Below, in pieces: positions 48,926 through 58,804 of a stretch of 64,000 bases of DNA. The DNA comes from Atriophallophorus winterbourni. Lineage: Eukaryota > Platyhelminthes > Trematoda > Plagiorchiida > Microphallidae. The stretch lies in contig JACCGJ010003439.1 in assembly GCA_013407085.1 (NCBI GenBank), forward strand, positions 29,429-93,428, read 5' to 3'. The notes below the pieces were generated by a model, which worked only from the letters and a program-made list of their open reading frames with translations, had not been told where the DNA came from and made no database searches. Numbering within the stretch: position 1 is the first letter of the stretch; each line of letters begins with the position of its first letter. The position numbers and the translations under genes were made by a program.

Positions 48926-48930
48926 TTAAC

Positions 48931-49032
48931 AGGATCCACTCAGGCAAATCCCAACGTTCGTACGACCATTTCAACCAACATTTGTATGCTCTTTGGACTA
49001 CTTGTCTTCGCAACTTTGTTAGAAATTTAAAA
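48931..49032 (+). other. Candidate internal exon, unknown protein
   Basis: An open segment preceded by ACTATTAACAG (acceptor-like) and followed by AAAAGTAAAT (donor-like). It would encode IHSGKSQRSYDHFNQHLYAL, then WTTCLRNFVRN. Residue use is more protein-like than the surrounding chance frames, but I do not recognise it and no neighbouring exon was found. Confidence 0.2.
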
Positions 49033-49039
49033 GTAAATA

Positions 49040-50205
49040 TTAATGAAAAATATTTAGTGTAAAATTTATCGTTAAATATTTGTATTTCCTAAGAAAATGT
49101 ATAAAACATAACGTATGATTTTTGAGCTCTAAAAATCTTGAGGAGTATTGGGTCAATTGAATTTGAATTGAAAAACAGTGAGCGCTAAGCAAAACGTCTA
49201 TCAGACGATTGATTGAAAATTCCCTGTGCTTAATGAGGGTCAAATTTTATCAACCTGAATGCTCGAATGATTCGCATCACACGCGAAAATATTTGCGAAT
49301 TATCAGTATTCGCTCAGCGGAAACAAACTTAATTGCCGGAAAGTCATTTACTTTATTGAGTGCACAAATCTGACTGAAACGAAAAGGTTTTAAATAGTTT
49401 AAAGAATTATATTTCCGATGCGTCGGAAGATGGGACATTGAATATTGTTTGCCAAAGCAACATTCCACTGTTGCTGTAATGTCTTTTCTCAATCAAACAG
49501 GGTCAACATTTCATGAACGTCTTATAATCTTGACTACCTGAATGAATTCAGTTGAGTTGAAAGTACACAGCTCATCACCCATACAAAACTTGTAGTCGTT
49601 GCCAACAAATGGCTGATATTAACAAGTAAATATATTTAACAGAATACAATATTTGAAGTGTGGAACTCTTTATAAGAATTTCCCGGTTCCAAAATACAGT
49701 GGTTAACCGCTCAACGATAGGCTTCGGTTTAATCACTATTCACACCACAAAGGCTACGAAACATAACCCAAATTTTTCACTCTTATTCGGTTTTGAATTA
49801 ATAGACAGATCAGTATTAATTTTACAGCACGTAATGTCCGAATTGAAGCCATCACAAGTTGCAGTCAAGGTGTGAAAATGGTATAACTACACAATCAAAT
49901 CCTTAAAAAACAACAGCAATGAACGTGATAATTAAGAGTTTTACATTATATTGTCAGTAGTGATCCCTAATTGCTCAATCAGATAATACATTCTTGTAAT
50001 GACAGATAGCAAAGCTTATGTTGTCGATGGTATGACTGGGTTTTTAGTGACGTTGCTTTGAAGTAATAAATAGCAATAATCGTCAACTGGTCTTCGAGTA
50101 CAAGCATTTCCACACTAAGGAGTGCATCAAAGCCTCGTCAGTATCACAGACCGAAAGATACAGAATATTATTATTATCTATTATTTTGGGATATATATGG
50201 CATAC
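49040..50205. other. AT-rich non-coding stretch
   Basis: Frames of 67-71 codons on both strands without domains. Nothing recognised. Confidence 0.45.
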
Positions 50206-50209
50206 CACT

Positions 50210-50412
50210 CTTTTATTAAAAACGTTCATTTGCATGCATCGCCATCACACACACACACCGCGACTGGTTTCGTGCTGTTTGCACTCATCAGGCAGGGACA
50301 GTCGGATCAGGATCCGCATGCGTTTGAAACAGTGGAAGAATGGTAAACAAGTTGCGCTTGTATGCCTTTGTTGGGTACGGTTGGTACTGCCAACCTGTTT
50401 AATCACATAAGC
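50210..50412 (-). repeat. Hammerhead-repeat family A with intact-looking ribozyme
   Basis: The best-preserved family A copy. On the minus strand it runs from TTGAACAGG-type sequence at its start through CAACCGTACCCAACAAAGG, TTTCAAACGCATGCGGATCC, to the hammerhead and then GTGTGTGTGTGATGGCGATG and CATGCAAATGAACG. Length is about 200 bp. Confidence 0.8.
50258..50295 (-). ncRNA. Hammerhead ribozyme, type I, family A (intact core)
   Basis: Minus-strand core CTGATGA (285-291 of this kilobase block: 50285-50291), stem II GTGC/GCAC closed by an AAACA loop, GAAA (50268-50271), stem III of A-U and C-G pairs closed by CA, and cleavage predicted after C at 50262 (GUC). Stem I is CTGC paired with GCGG, including one U-G. 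Other family A copies have CTAC with GTGG here, so the second pair changed from A-U to G-C on both strands. All invariant hammerhead core bases are present. Activity is likely as a dimer, since stem III has only two pairs. Confidence 0.8.
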
Positions 50413-50414
50413 TC

Positions 50415-51395
50415 CCCCCTACAATGAACTCTACAATAATATTCCGGTTTTCGATGTCAGAAACAATTTATTAAAGAGTATGTTAACGCACATAGCGATA
50501 TGTCCATGGTTTGCGAAATACGTATGGGACGTCAAAAATTAAGGATGTATGACACTGGTCGCTCGCTGAGCAAATGTTTAAAAACAATCAACCAAAGAAT
50601 CGAAAGAAACGGCCAATAAAATAAATTAGTTTCTCAACGTTAATTGTTTTAGTGCAAGTAATATTCAAATTTACTTTCGCGCGTAATTAGAACGACCGAA
50701 ATATCGTCACTGCCATTAACATGACGAACTTTGACTGTGATAATCTGGTTAATAAAACCTTCAATCCATAATTTTATGAAGATAATTAAAGTTCAGTTAT
50801 ATTCCATTTGGCTTGATGTCTCAATTACACAACAATATAAACTTGTTTCTATTTTAAACGATACGATGAGGTCGATCGATCACGGCCTTGACATATAAAT
50901 AGATTTCTGATCGCCTGATTACGACTTTATTCTGAAGATGATGGTATATCGAGCGAAATGTCAACTTTGATTCAATAAGCTTCTGGACTTTTTCGATCAG
51001 CGTAATGTGACACACTAATAAACAGTAACAAATATTTTACGAAATGCCAAACATTTTTCCAAGAATGATGATAAATAATGTGCTCTGAATTTCGGTTTTC
51101 AGAAAACGCTAAGTGTTGTTAATTTATTGAAGATGAATTCATTATATGTATATTATTTTAGATTTTCTCAATAGATATTTAATGATTTCCGTGATATTAA
51201 ATTAAAAAATTATTAAATATTCAAATTGTATATAAAAATTTTATCCAGTCTTATAATCGAACGGAAACGATATAGCCTTATTCGCAACTTTACATCACGC
51301 AAACCTAAAGAATGTTTTCTTGCTGTGTGCACTTATCAATTGGATAAAGCTAAAACTTAGAAATAATATTAAATATTTTCCAGGTTCGGGGCTTG
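50415..51395. other. AT-rich non-coding stretch
   Basis: Nothing recognised. Confidence 0.5.
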
Positions 51396-51409
51396 TATCA
51401 ATAATTTTC

Positions 51410-51600
51410 TTCAGCTAGATGAACGATTTACCAATACAAAACAATAGTAAGATGTTCCTGTTTGTTGATGACATAACAATATGGAGATGAATCAGCAATG
51501 TCAATTATTGTTATTTACTACAAAACGATCTGAATGCCTTGTACGATTAGTCATCAGAAATCAACCTACATTTAAAATCAGCATAAGTCGAATATCATGC
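51410..51600 (+). pseudogene. CR1/Jockey-like LINE RT fragment with intact DD motif
   Basis: Gives MNDLPIQNNSKMFLFVDDIT followed by IW and a stop, then LLQNDLNALYD and SSEINLHLKSA. This is the catalytic C block and the start of the thumb. The paired aspartates are kept, unlike at 7050 and 36750. Stops and loss of both flanks show it is a fragment. Confidence 0.65.
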
Positions 51601-51709
51601 AGCTCTGCCAGGATCCTGGTTTTTGCCTCACAAACATGAACGGAGACCTATTCTTAAAGTACACAATTAAAGAAAAGTACCAAGGCGTCTTATATGTCTT
51701 ATATATACC

Positions 51710-51795
51710 AAAATATTCATTTGCATGCATTCCCATCACAGCCACACCAAGACCGGTTCCCTGCTGTTTTCACTCATCAGGTAGGGAGAGTAAGA
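51710..51795 (-). repeat. Hammerhead-repeat family A fragment
   Basis: Spans the ribozyme only (about 51740-51785): CTGATGA is kept, GAAA reads GGAA and stem II is disrupted. It ends in a TA tract (51796-51811). Confidence 0.6.
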
Positions 51796-51814
51796 TCATA
51801 TATATATATATGTA

Positions 51815-53095
51815 CCTATAATTTGACTCTGTGGTTACTGTAAAGTCAATTATTTTTACAATGATAAATATCGAATTTTGAATCTCGTAGGACCGGAGAA
51901 TAAAAATGCGGTATGGGGTCAAAATCACGATTCTCAATCGTTAATCCTCCACGACCGGTTTAATGTTGTTTGCGCTTATCTGGTAAGGTCAATAGAAGCA
52001 GATCATTTATAAAACGTTCATAAAAAATTGACCTCTACCAGTAAGCTTTCATTTATGCGCATTGCGATGCCAATACAAGTGCTTCACTTTTTCATGTCTC
52101 ATTGGAATGGATGATAATGATTGTCATACGCAGCAAAAGTTAATCTACCGTCAACTTACCTAATCCATTTTGCAGTTAGATAACATAAGAAATCAACCAT
52201 TATTATTGTATGAAACAGAACGTGTGAACCACAGAATGACGAGACTTTAGCGTACACTGCCTTGAGGATTTCGTAATATCTTTCCGAGATTTACACCATC
52301 CAGCAGGTCAGTGTAAATTACAATTCGACCAATTCGGTGAAAATGGGATTAGAGGAACGAAACAAGATTGAACGAGTTCAACGGATCCAGTTGATTGTGT
52401 TTATCGATGTTACTGATTGTACAGACGCATTTATCACCAAAACACATGTCGCTTAATTAAATGCACACGATAGAAGGGTCTAAGCGCGAATCGTAAAAAC
52501 TCAAACAATCGAAACAGCATCAAAGTAATGAATTCTCATTCAATCATGTGCAACTTAATTCTTTATGTTAAAGAAAACAAGCACTGGTTTGCATAATCTT
52601 CGCACATTCATAATTTGCCCAAGTTAACCCTGATCAATCACGTGTTCGTGATGATATATTTTCTGTTTATTTAGCTTAACTATTCCGAGCTTGTTTAGAA
52701 ACTAGCATTCAGTTTTATCATAATTCACTAGCATTTTCCTCATCTTTATTTATTATTAAACCAAATAGCGTCGAATGCATAACAAAACAGTTGAATGCAT
52801 CATATGATCTATATATGGAAACTTCACATTCTGCCATTTTAACCGACCCGTGAATGAGTATACTGTTGCTTCGCGATATGTAGCATGCCTGTCTAAACAT
52901 TATGTGCACTTGTCACAAGTTTATATTTATTTTGTTCAATTGAGGACGATCTTGCTTAAATGTTGTTGCACGTTCAGGCAATAAACATCGTCAGGCAGGA
53001 CTTAATTCGAGTTTACTTGTAATTTGTTTTCGTTGATTTTTAATAGGGTTCGTCTGAACATTCGCAATTACTCCGGGCAGTTGATAGAGTTTATA
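51815..53095. other. AT-rich non-coding stretch
   Basis: Around 52320-52400 a plus frame faintly recalls the LINE RT block ERVQR, too weak to call. Nothing else is recognised. Confidence 0.35.
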
Positions 53096-53099
53096 ATTA

Positions 53100-53405
53100 G
53101 CATTCATTTTCATAGGATTTTAATCGGCCCATAGGTTGTAGCCAATTGTAGGGGCAGGTTGATTCAGGTAATTTTCGAGTGCCACGTTTTGATGAATTCT
53201 CACGCTAGTCAATGGTTTGCTTTGGATAAAGCCTTTGTGTTGTCCCAATCGAATTGGTTCATGTATTGATCGACATGTAATAAAATCAATAACTTCTGGT
53301 CAGGTCTTCTAACGGCTAACCTATGTTCATACAGTCTCCGCTCAACTTGCGTCCAGTTGCCTGATCTAGTTTTTCTCGCAATCGCTGCAGGCAATCTTAT
53401 AGACG
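53100..53405 (-). pseudogene. Penelope-like element, GIY-YIG endonuclease domain relic
   Basis: Read leftwards: YKIACSDCEKN in one frame, a stop and frameshift, then ERRLYEHRLAVRRPD, HVDQYMNQFDWDNTKALSKA, two stops, and EFIKTWHSKIT with INLPLQLATTYGPIK. This matches the order of the GIY-YIG endonuclease at the C-terminus of Penelope-like retrotransposons: a Cys pair and Y-x-G region, RL-EHR with the catalytic Arg, H...FDW, then an REF--W-S block (with the catalytic Glu) and an NR-L-Y-P-like tail. The domain nicks target DNA. The RT is absent. A family B hammerhead dimer in the same orientation lies 600 bp upstream, where the element's 5' pLTR would be expected. Confidence 0.7.
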
Positions 53406-53409
53406 AAAA

Positions 53410-53995
53410 TTGATTATTCTTCTTTTGCCATTGTTTCTTTAGTATGGCTGGAATGATGTTGAATGTCTATATTTCCCGTTCAACTGTACACATTAAAATC
53501 AAAATATCGATTTTCGAAAATTTAAAAAAATAACTTCGCAGAAATAGGTAATATGATGTTAATCAATTGAAATTTTTTACCGGAAGACTGTAAAAAGTTT
53601 GTTGAGAGTTGAATAAATGTCAGCAGCTTGTGACACTGATTTACCAGTGGCTTTTGACAGACATTTTGACTTTTTGGCCCCCAGATAATTCAAATAAATC
53701 AAAAATCCCACATGTATCCCGTTTGATGTCGACAGAGCTGTCGAAGTGAATTCATCATGAATTGTAGCACTACCTTGACTAGATATTTAGTAATCGTTTA
53801 TGCTGTAATTATCGTGAATTTGTTGAACATTAGTTTATGCCTTGTGTGTCTCTCTGGAATCATTTGCAACATTTACAAACAGAAAAGCCATACGCGCTGG
53901 TGCAATAAAATGTAAAAGCCACTAATATGTGGGGTTATGGGTTACAAAGAACCGCGCTCTGCATTCAGGAAAAGATGTTTGTACTCACATAATGT
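53410..53995. other. Non-coding gap between the Penelope relic and the hammerhead dimer
   Basis: No RT motif was found on the minus strand, so if the two flanking parts come from one Penelope-like element its RT has been deleted or replaced. Confidence 0.4.
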
Positions 53996-53999
53996 GATG

Positions 54000-54430
54000 C
54001 TCAAATCTCCATCACTTACACATCACAACCGGTTCCTGGCTGTTTGCCGTCGTCAGGTGGCGACAGTAAGATTACGTTCAGTGTGCCTCGAAACAGTAGT
54101 ATAGTGGTAAACAAAATGCATACCTGTATGCTAGTGTTAAATAGGGTTCTTACAATGAACCACAATGTTCAAATACAGAATCACCAATTGATTCTTGATC
54201 AACCACTCAAGGCGCTTATAAACGGCCAATAACATAAGATGCTCACATGATCATCCATTTAAATCTTCTACCGGTTTTTGGCTGTTTGCCGTCATCGTGT
54301 GGAGACAGTAAGATCAGGTTCAGTGAGCCTTGAAACAGTGGATAAGTAATAAACAAGGTTTTACTCCAGTATATCTGTTGAAAAGGTTTCTTGCATAGAA
54401 TCACGATGTTTCTACCAACTTTTCTATGAT
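54000..54430 (-). repeat. Hammerhead-repeat family B, head-to-tail dimer
   Basis: Two units on the minus strand with a 242-bp period (GGCTGTTTGCC-GT at about 54038 and 54280). Ribozyme relics: about 54022-54065 (CTGACGA and stem II kept, GGAA for GAAA) and about 54265-54305 (core ACGATGA and AAAA for GAAA). It shares GGTTCTTACAATGAACC, TTCAAATACAGAATCAC and ACTCAAGGCGCTTATAA with other B copies. Confidence 0.8.
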
Positions 54431-54434
54431 ACTG

Positions 54435-55025
54435 ATCAGATTGAGCCGAGCAGTATCCACAATTTAATATTGCCTTCCCACTAAACACTAATCTTTGTAC
54501 ACAAAACGTGAGCTTTGATATAACTTTTGAAAACATTTTACTCAAACAACTTTAATCTCGTGTATACAACAACAAATAATGTGAATGGGGGTTATAATTG
54601 CATTCGATAAATCGAGGTCATATTCCGTTTCTGTACTCACATCTATTAAGTTGTTTGTATATCTTACAAGAACACATGGTCTGCCTTGCGGTTTCCGTCT
54701 CATTTTCAATTGTGTCCCCATTCCTTTTTGAGGTTAAAATTATCAGCTTTTATCACGTTCACCCAAAAATCCTACAACTAAGGAAATGCGAATTTGTCAC
54801 AATGTTTATTGTGACCAGAAATCAAACACTTACTCATTTTTATGGGCAAATCGCGTGGCCACTAAAATGCCAGCAAATTGTCTGTGCCGCCGGTGTGATT
54901 TCTTGAACGAGTTTACTAAAACCCGTTCAGTTCGAAACCTTGTCTTGATGTGCTCTTACGGCCGATTTCGACGAATTGCAGATTTTTCAGTAGCTGCTAC
55001 TATTTCATACAATTCTGGCGAAACA
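54435..55025. other. Non-coding stretch
   Basis: Frames of about 100 codons at 54598-54906 and 54786-55112 have no domain; the second ends inside the hammerhead repeat. No gene is supported. Confidence 0.4.
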
Positions 55026-55044
55026 CAAATTATTCTTCAATTTT

Positions 55045-55175
55045 CACTGAACCTGATCTCACTGTCTCCACCTGACGACGGCAAACAGCCAGAAACCGGT
55101 AGTGGAGTGTAAGGGATGAGGATGTGAGCAACACATTGCTTTGGTCATCCATAAGCGCCTAGAGTGCTTGACAAA
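55045..55175 (+). repeat. Hammerhead-repeat family B fragment
   Basis: From CACTGAACCTGATCTCAC through the ribozyme to GGATGAGGATGTGAGCAAC, TGGTCATCCATAAGCGCC and GAGTGCTTGACAAAG. It carries the best family B hammerhead. Confidence 0.8.
55066..55107 (+). ncRNA. Hammerhead ribozyme, type I, family B (near-intact)
   Basis: Stem I is six perfect pairs, CTCCAC (55066-55071) with GTGGAG (55102-55107). The core is CTGACGA (55072-55078; N7 may be any base). Stem II is GGC/GCC around AAACA, with a C-A mismatch at its base (55079/55091). GAAA is at 55092-55095. Stem III has two pairs closed by CG. Cleavage is predicted between A55101 and G55102 (GUA, a permitted NUH site). The basal stem II mismatch may lower activity. 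Confidence 0.8.
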
Positions 55176-55179
55176 GTAT

Positions 55180-56060
55180 TCTTGTTTTGCAATGGGTGTC
55201 GCTTTGACGCTTGTTGTTATTTTTTTGTGCGGGGCTTTTCGAATATTACCTGAGAGCTCAGGAATAACATTGCGGCTATTGTAATTCACACATCCACAAA
55301 ATGCCTACCTGAAATGTGTAGCATAGCAAGTTTATTTTGTGGATCATCCGTTCAGAAAGGTACCGTGTTTCTTTGTTGCTGTCATAGTTTGATGTAATAT
55401 TATCAAACAGGTGATTGAGGCGAGCGTTGTGATTGTGTTTCTGGATCCTAGAAACGAGTTTATAATCAGTATCCATTGTTAGAGAGGCTTCCTTCATATA
55501 ACGAAGTACTGCGATTGCACAAGTTATTATGTTATTTCAAGTTGATATGTTTATGTGTCGTGATACTTGCTAGAGATTCCGTTCACATTATTAATAATAA
55601 TACAGCACTGTGAGCTATTTTTAATATGTTAAAAGGTAAATAAGTGAATACTATATTTATTGTTTTCTCTGAAAGTTAAGTAAATCACAATTTTCATTAT
55701 TTCAGAGAAAATTTTAACATGCACAAATCACTACAAAGATTGTGATTTGAATATGTTATTATAATTTTTTGACTAAACTTTAGGATCAGTGAGTTGGTTA
55801 AAAATGTTAGAATTGCTCCTATTGGGTTTTATGATTTTCCACTTTGATTTAGCATTGTTTGAAATGCGTCGCAACCTATTTGATATATCGTGATAAAGAA
55901 ACAGATATTAATCAAGTATATTTATAATGATATGCCAACCATTTACATCAGTGGCGTACTTTTCCAAAATTCAAAAAAATGCGAATTTTATCACCGTCGA
56001 TCATCAAATTATTTTTTGAAAACTAAACAAGTAATCACAGCCATGCCAAAAACAATTTAT
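55180..56060. other. AT-rich non-coding stretch
   Basis: Frames at 55059-55497 (minus) partly read through the hammerhead repeat and have no domain. Nothing recognised. Confidence 0.4.
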
Positions 56061-56062
56061 CT

Positions 56063-56450
56063 TCAATGCTCTAGTTTGATACCAATCATTCTGTTATAAA
56101 TGGTACAATTAGTATTGACGTATTTTCTTGAAAGTTTTGACACAATAATCCGACTAAGTTGAATACACCCGAGGTTTTTTTTCCGAAAATAAATTAGATT
56201 TGGCACATTCTCTTCACGGTTAACAGCAATTTTCGTGATTGGCAGCTCGAAGACACGTGTTAGGGTGTCATGTTTGTGGAAATGTCTTGCATATTTCCTA
56301 AGATTTTCTGTTAATGAAAGCATTCCGCTTATTGCCAGCTGAAGTGTAAAATAGTCAGCTGCCATTCGACTTAGCCTAATAAATTTTTCCTCTGATATTA
56401 GAACTGTAATTGTCCGTGAATTTTCGGCATTTTTAACAACCTGAGCATGT
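56063..56450 (-). other. Candidate coding exon, unknown protein
   Basis: The longest uninterrupted frame of the right half (142 codons to 56491). Its first ~14 codons lie in the family A repeat, so if it is an exon it begins after AATTTATTCAG (about 56457). It reads SGLHAQVVKNAENSRTITVL, FIRLSRMAADYFTLQLAISG, LTENLRKYARHFHKHDTLTR and VFELPITKIAVNREENVPN: amphipathic and balanced in composition, unlike the Ile/Phe-rich chance frames nearby. I do not recognise the family and found no partner exon. It could be a host exon or a mobile-element remnant. Confidence 0.3.
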
Positions 56451-56454
56451 AAAC

Positions 56455-56595
56455 CACTGCTGAATAAATTTGGCACGACTAACCTGTTCAATAGTAAATA
56501 GTATTTATACCCATGATCATGAAAACATTCCTATTTGCATGCATTTCCATAACGCACACCACGACCGGTTTCGTGCTGTTTCCACTCATAAGATT
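56455..56595 (-). repeat. Hammerhead-repeat family A fragment
   Basis: From TTGAACAGGTTAGTCG-type sequence on one side to the ribozyme on the other. The hammerhead (about 56558-56592) keeps GAAA, stem III with CCGG and GTC/GTGG, but the element starts within the core (TTATGAG), so the 5' half of stem I is missing. The truncation inside the ribozyme core parallels the 3' end of the 39240 monomer. Confidence 0.7.
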
Positions 56596-56599
56596 GTTG

Positions 56600-57225
56600 C
56601 TAATTATATTTCGTTATTTAATAGAAAAAGACGAAAAAATGATTTTATTCGTATACACGAATACACCAAGTTACAATTTGTCAACGGAACGATGTTTCGT
56701 GTTCGTCTTGATTGATAATTTCTACACATGATCCAGCTTATTAGCAAACAGCGTAACAAAACTATTTGGACAAACGCTCGACTTAAATTCCTGATATTTC
56801 CTCGTAATTCGTTCAAATTTGTGCGTCCAAAACATGATGCATTTGGCTCACAGATAGCGTTTGAATTTGTACAAAAAAGCGGACAAAATCGCGCGGAGAA
56901 ATAAATTTTATGTACGGCTGAGTTTTAGGTCTCGCAAAAAATCAAATAAAAAAGGCAAATCAATCAAGGCTGACTAGACACATACTATGCGTGTCGAAAT
57001 TTATTTTATTCGAAATTTCTACACTTGAAATTAAACCAAATCCAAGCTATAGTTAGCCGGTAGTGTGAATCAATAATTAATACGCAGAGTTGATATGTGA
57101 CTCCATTTCGCTTTCCAGTAGAAAACCGTTTGTGTGAATTGCAATTAATTCGCAAAGAATCGTGTTTGCTATCTGCATCATGATTTTGTATCTAAATAAC
57201 ATCAGTCTAATTAATCCATAACTCA
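56600..57225. other. AT-rich non-coding stretch
   Basis: Near 56635-56680 is TGATTTTATTCGTATACACGAAT, a diverged form of the palindrome in the (GAA)n repeat family. Nothing else is recognised. Confidence 0.4.
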
Positions 57226-57231
57226 ACTTTG

Positions 57232-58060
57232 CATTTTTGGACTATAAGGCACACATAAAAACAATAATTTGTACGATAAATCGGCAGTAAGCCGTATATT
57301 CCGGTTCGCCTTATGTATGAATAGTGTATGTTCACACTGCGCTGAAAACTCTGTCAAAATATTTTATTACGACTTTGGTAAGTGACGATGACACTCCCCT
57401 TGTTTGTAGAAGAATAATCACTGATGGTCGTGGAGTCGGCTTTCTATGCTGTCTAGACAGACTTGTTTTGGGGTCAGAGTCAAACAATCAACAACAAATC
57501 AACATGAAACTATTCAGCGATTAAAATGAAACTCTTTCGCTTACCGAAACCACTAGTCCTGGTACGTACGGTGCTTAAACATCCGGTAAGTAAAGACACC
57601 AAAATGGCACCTGCTAAGAGACATGCTTACGATGCGGATTCCATACTCAAGGCCATCAGCCGCGCATTACAACATGGGAATAGAGCAGCTGCGAAACAAT
57701 TCAACATTAATGAATCAATGGTACGGAAGTGGAGGAAACAAGAAGATGACCTGCGTCAAGTGAAGAAGACCGCTAGATATTGGAGTCACAGAGCGTTCAA
57801 CGCTAAATTGCGAGCCGCATGGCAGCAATAGATGACAGAAGGTGAGCACACATTTACCAAGACAGTTAGGCAACGTCGGGCTAGTTACGCCACTGTCTGC
57901 AATTGGATCGTCGACGCCTGGGCTAAAGTATCGGTCTCTACTGTTGTCCGAGCTTTCACTAAGGCTGGAATCATTGATGAACAGCCAAGCAACAGCAATG
58001 AGACAGAATCGGATGTTCGAGGTTCAATGTTAGGGAACCTATTTTATTTGGGATAAACGG
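57232..58060 (+). mobile_element. Pogo-like DNA transposon, internally deleted
   Basis: The left end carries TTGGACTATAAGGCACAC and the related motif CCGGTTCGCCTTATGTATG (57300-57320), subterminal repeats like those at the ends of pogo-like elements. The interior is a transposase gene reduced to its two ends. No matching right end was found, so the 3' boundary is only the end of recognisable coding sequence. Confidence 0.65.
57526..58056 (+). pseudogene. Pogo-like transposase: DNA-binding N-terminus joined to C-terminal tail, DDE core deleted
   Basis: From the ATG at 57604 the frame reads MAPAKRHAYDADSILKAISR, NRAAAKQFNINESMVRKWRK and DDLRQVKK, a Brinker-type helix-turn-helix that binds the transposon ends. 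At about 57775 it passes directly to FNAKLRAAWQQ, a TAG stop at 57829-57831 where the family has Trp, then MTEGEHTFTKTVRQRRASYA, CNWIVDAWAKVS and FTKAGII, the C-terminal tail of the same protein. The CENP-B-type domain and the whole DDE catalytic core (roughly 300 residues in relatives) are missing, while the frame is kept across the join. It cannot transpose itself; a bound, non-catalytic product is conceivable but not shown. Confidence 0.75.
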
Positions 58061-58064
58061 CCTT

Positions 58065-58685
58065 TTCAGGGAGTGCTGCCAGATTTCTATTGATTTCTGT
58101 AATCGATTCACAATTAACAGTCCATGCTTGAAATCTGTCACTTGCTTCCGGTTGTTTGGGTGTGGTAAACTAGAATATTTTATGAAAAACAATGACTATT
58201 AGTATATTTTTCATGTTAACATGTTCGTTACGCGAAAGAAGATGCAATACTAAAGAACGTATGGTCAGAAAAGCAATTATCCTCACAATTATTGTAGCAT
58301 ATTCATTATTCGTTCGCGAAAAATAGAAAAAATCATAATCTTGTGATGTCACGTGCAGCCGACTTGAATACTCTCCTTGAGATAATAAAAAATTGCAGTC
58401 AAATCTGATTGCAACAAATTTGTCCAAATTTTGAGTTTATTCTCGTGACACTTGGAGTAGTCACCATAGTTACTGGAAGCGCATTCCAAATGAAAAAGAC
58501 ACGTACAGATTGTAAAGGTGAGAAACTGCGTGTATGATGTGACTTAATGAAATGTTTGGATGAAATCAACATAGACAAGGACACAATGATCCGACAACAA
58601 GCGAGTGGCCGGGTTAAATAATTCTTACGAAAATAGGTGAAATCTGGGTCAGTGTGTAGCAAGTTTTCAATTTAAATTACTTTTT
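58065..58685. other. Non-coding stretch
   Basis: Minus frames of 73-87 codons at 57971-58662 are without domains. Nothing recognised. Confidence 0.4.
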
Positions 58686-58689
58686 GTTT

Positions 58690-58800
58690 GAATATCACTG
58701 TTATGTAGGGGTCTTACAAGGAACAAAGATATTCAAATACAGAATCACGAAGTGATTCCTGGTCAAGCAATGGAGACGACTATAAACGACCATATATTCA
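58690..58800 (-). repeat. Hammerhead-repeat family B fragment
   Basis: Minus-strand copy of the non-ribozyme half: CACTGTTATGTAGGGGTC, TTCAAATACAGAATCACG, AGTGATTCCTGGTCAAGCA. No hammerhead is included. Confidence 0.6.
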
Positions 58801-58804
58801 GGTG

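Noticed and set aside
52270..52420. Possible LINE RT fragment with an ERVQR-like block
   Set aside because: Only a handful of residues match and the frame is short; below what I can support.
54598..55112. Two overlapping plus frames of about 100 codons
   Set aside because: No domain and no splice context, and one runs into the hammerhead repeat; likely chance openings.
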